Assembly (NCBI RefSeq): GCF_020707265.1
Contig: NZ_JAJFEQ010000010.1
Span: 62,001 to 126,000 of the forward strand
DNA: 64,000 nucleotides
Origin: Massilia sp. IC2-477
GTDB lineage: Bacteria; Pseudomonadota; Gammaproteobacteria; Burkholderiales; Burkholderiaceae_D
Direction of reading: 5' to 3'
In this document: piece after piece, positions 63,557 to 64,000 of the stretch
Layout: each line of letters opens with the position of its first letter
Position numbering within the stretch: the stretch's first letter is position 1
The notes under the pieces: model-generated
Told to the model about the DNA's origin: nothing
The model's database searches: none
Seen by the model: the letters and a program-made list of their open reading frames with translations, nothing else
Position numbers and translations under genes: made by a program

Positions 63557-64000
63557 GTGTCGGTCAAACGACTCTTATGCATTACGAATGAGGGGAACGC
63601 GGGCGTGCGCTCGGCCTGCGGCGATTTGCAGGGCTGGGACGTGTGCATCGTGGACAGTATCCAGGCTGCGCGCAAGGTGCTGGCACAGCAGCACTATCCG
63701 GTTGGCCTGCTGTTCGACGGCGACGGCAGCCTCGAGCACGACGACACCGACCGTTTCCTGCAGCAGCATCACCAGGTGCGCTGGATCGGTGTCTTCAATG
63801 TCGATCTGCTGCACCGGCCGCAGTTGCGCCATGCCATTGCAAATCACTTGTACGATTTCCACACGCGTCCGGTCGACACGGTACGGCTGCATCACTCGCT
63901 CGGCCACGCCCATGGCATGGCGATGCTGGCGAGATCGACGCCAGCGCACCTGAGGACGGCCACCACGCGCCGCATCGATGGCCAGTCTGTCGCGATCCGA
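63557..64000 (+). CDS. VpsR/FleQ-type regulator with degenerate receiver (5' part)
   Basis: 148 residues of a protein that continues past the window. The start is a GTG at 63557 with GAGG about 5 nt upstream. An early CITNEGNAG strand and a shortened receiver-like fold (LLFDGDGSLEHDDTDRFL) are followed by DFHTRPVDTVRLHHSLGHA, typical of VpsR-like sigma-54-dependent regulators of exopolysaccharide. The AAA+ and DNA-binding domains would lie beyond 64000. It directly follows a hybrid kinase on the same strand. Confidence 0.72.
   Translation, partial: MSVKRLLCITNEGNAGVRSACGDLQGWDVCIVDSIQAARKVLAQQHYPVGLLFDGDGSLEHDDTDRFLQQHHQVRWIGVFNVDLLHRPQLRHAIANHLYDFHTRPVDTVRLHHSLGHAHGMAMLARSTPAHLRTATTRRIDGQSVAIR

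Noticed and set aside
63575..63949. Minus-strand open frame at the right end
   Set aside because: It is antisense to the VpsR-like frame, which has a ribosome site and a recognisable conserved segment.

Overview
The window is a GC-rich, densely coding bacterial chromosome segment. Gene families, codon bias (strong G/C third positions), strong GGAG-type ribosome sites and frequent GTG/TTG starts suggest a beta-proteobacterium, most likely Oxalobacteraceae (Massilia/Telluria/Duganella-like). That placement is inferred from general family knowledge, not from a search. I saw no rRNA, tRNA, CRISPR array or insertion sequence.

Region by region. (1) 1-11000: most of a type VI secretion (T6SS) operon read leftwards, tssA-tssB-tssC-hcp-tagJ-tssE-tssF-tssG-tssH(clpV), then the start of an unknown gene that leaves the window. 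hcp is bracketed by two perfect hairpins, and an AT-rich region of about 200 bp lies upstream of tssA. (2) 11290-21520: a secreted GH2 glycosidase with the 3' relic of a second, diverged copy beside it; a MocR regulator divergent from an OsmC-PaiB pair; two tandem secreted DUF4142 genes; a Tat-type phosphoesterase; a GyrI-like protein; a secreted DUF2807 protein; and a DUF4326 gene followed 3 nt after its stop by a 117-bp palindromic attC-like element. (3) 21525-27184: an arsenic locus arsR-arsC-arsB-arsH, with a divergent MFS exporter and an ArsN1-like acetyltransferase overlapping an OsmC gene; then an orphan nuoB paralogue. (4) 27260-34437: two AraC regulators, a hybrid histidine kinase, an Fsr-like MFS exporter, an SDR oxidoreductase and two small exported proteins. 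(5) 34547-41587: a fatty-acid beta-oxidation operon under a TetR regulator (acyl-CoA dehydrogenase, FadB-like bifunctional enzyme, thiolase, enoyl-CoA hydratase). (6) 41908-47342: a DUF1800-DUF1501 secreted pair; a macrolide-type glycosyltransferase broken by a frameshift; and a divergent MerR/TipA-like regulator. The last two have mirror-image 19-bp-spacer promoters over the same operator. (7) 47346-56200: Hsp15, cardiolipin synthase B with an endonuclease/phosphatase-family partner, an ssu-type sulfonate ABC transporter, nudB, aspS, DUF502, FmdB, and a candidate small RNA. (8) 56287-60972: ubiquinone genes ubiE, ubiJ and ubiB with a Tim44-like protein and a TPMT-like methyltransferase. (9) 61122-64000: a second hybrid histidine kinase and the 5' end of a VpsR-type regulator truncated by the window edge.

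The most distinctive material is non-coding: the MerR-type twin promoters, the attC-like palindrome next to DUF4326, covarying REP-like palindromes at 35362-35444 and 56215-56290 (one supplies a stop codon), the hairpins around hcp, an in-frame four-codon leader ORF before tssA, and the glycosidase relic.
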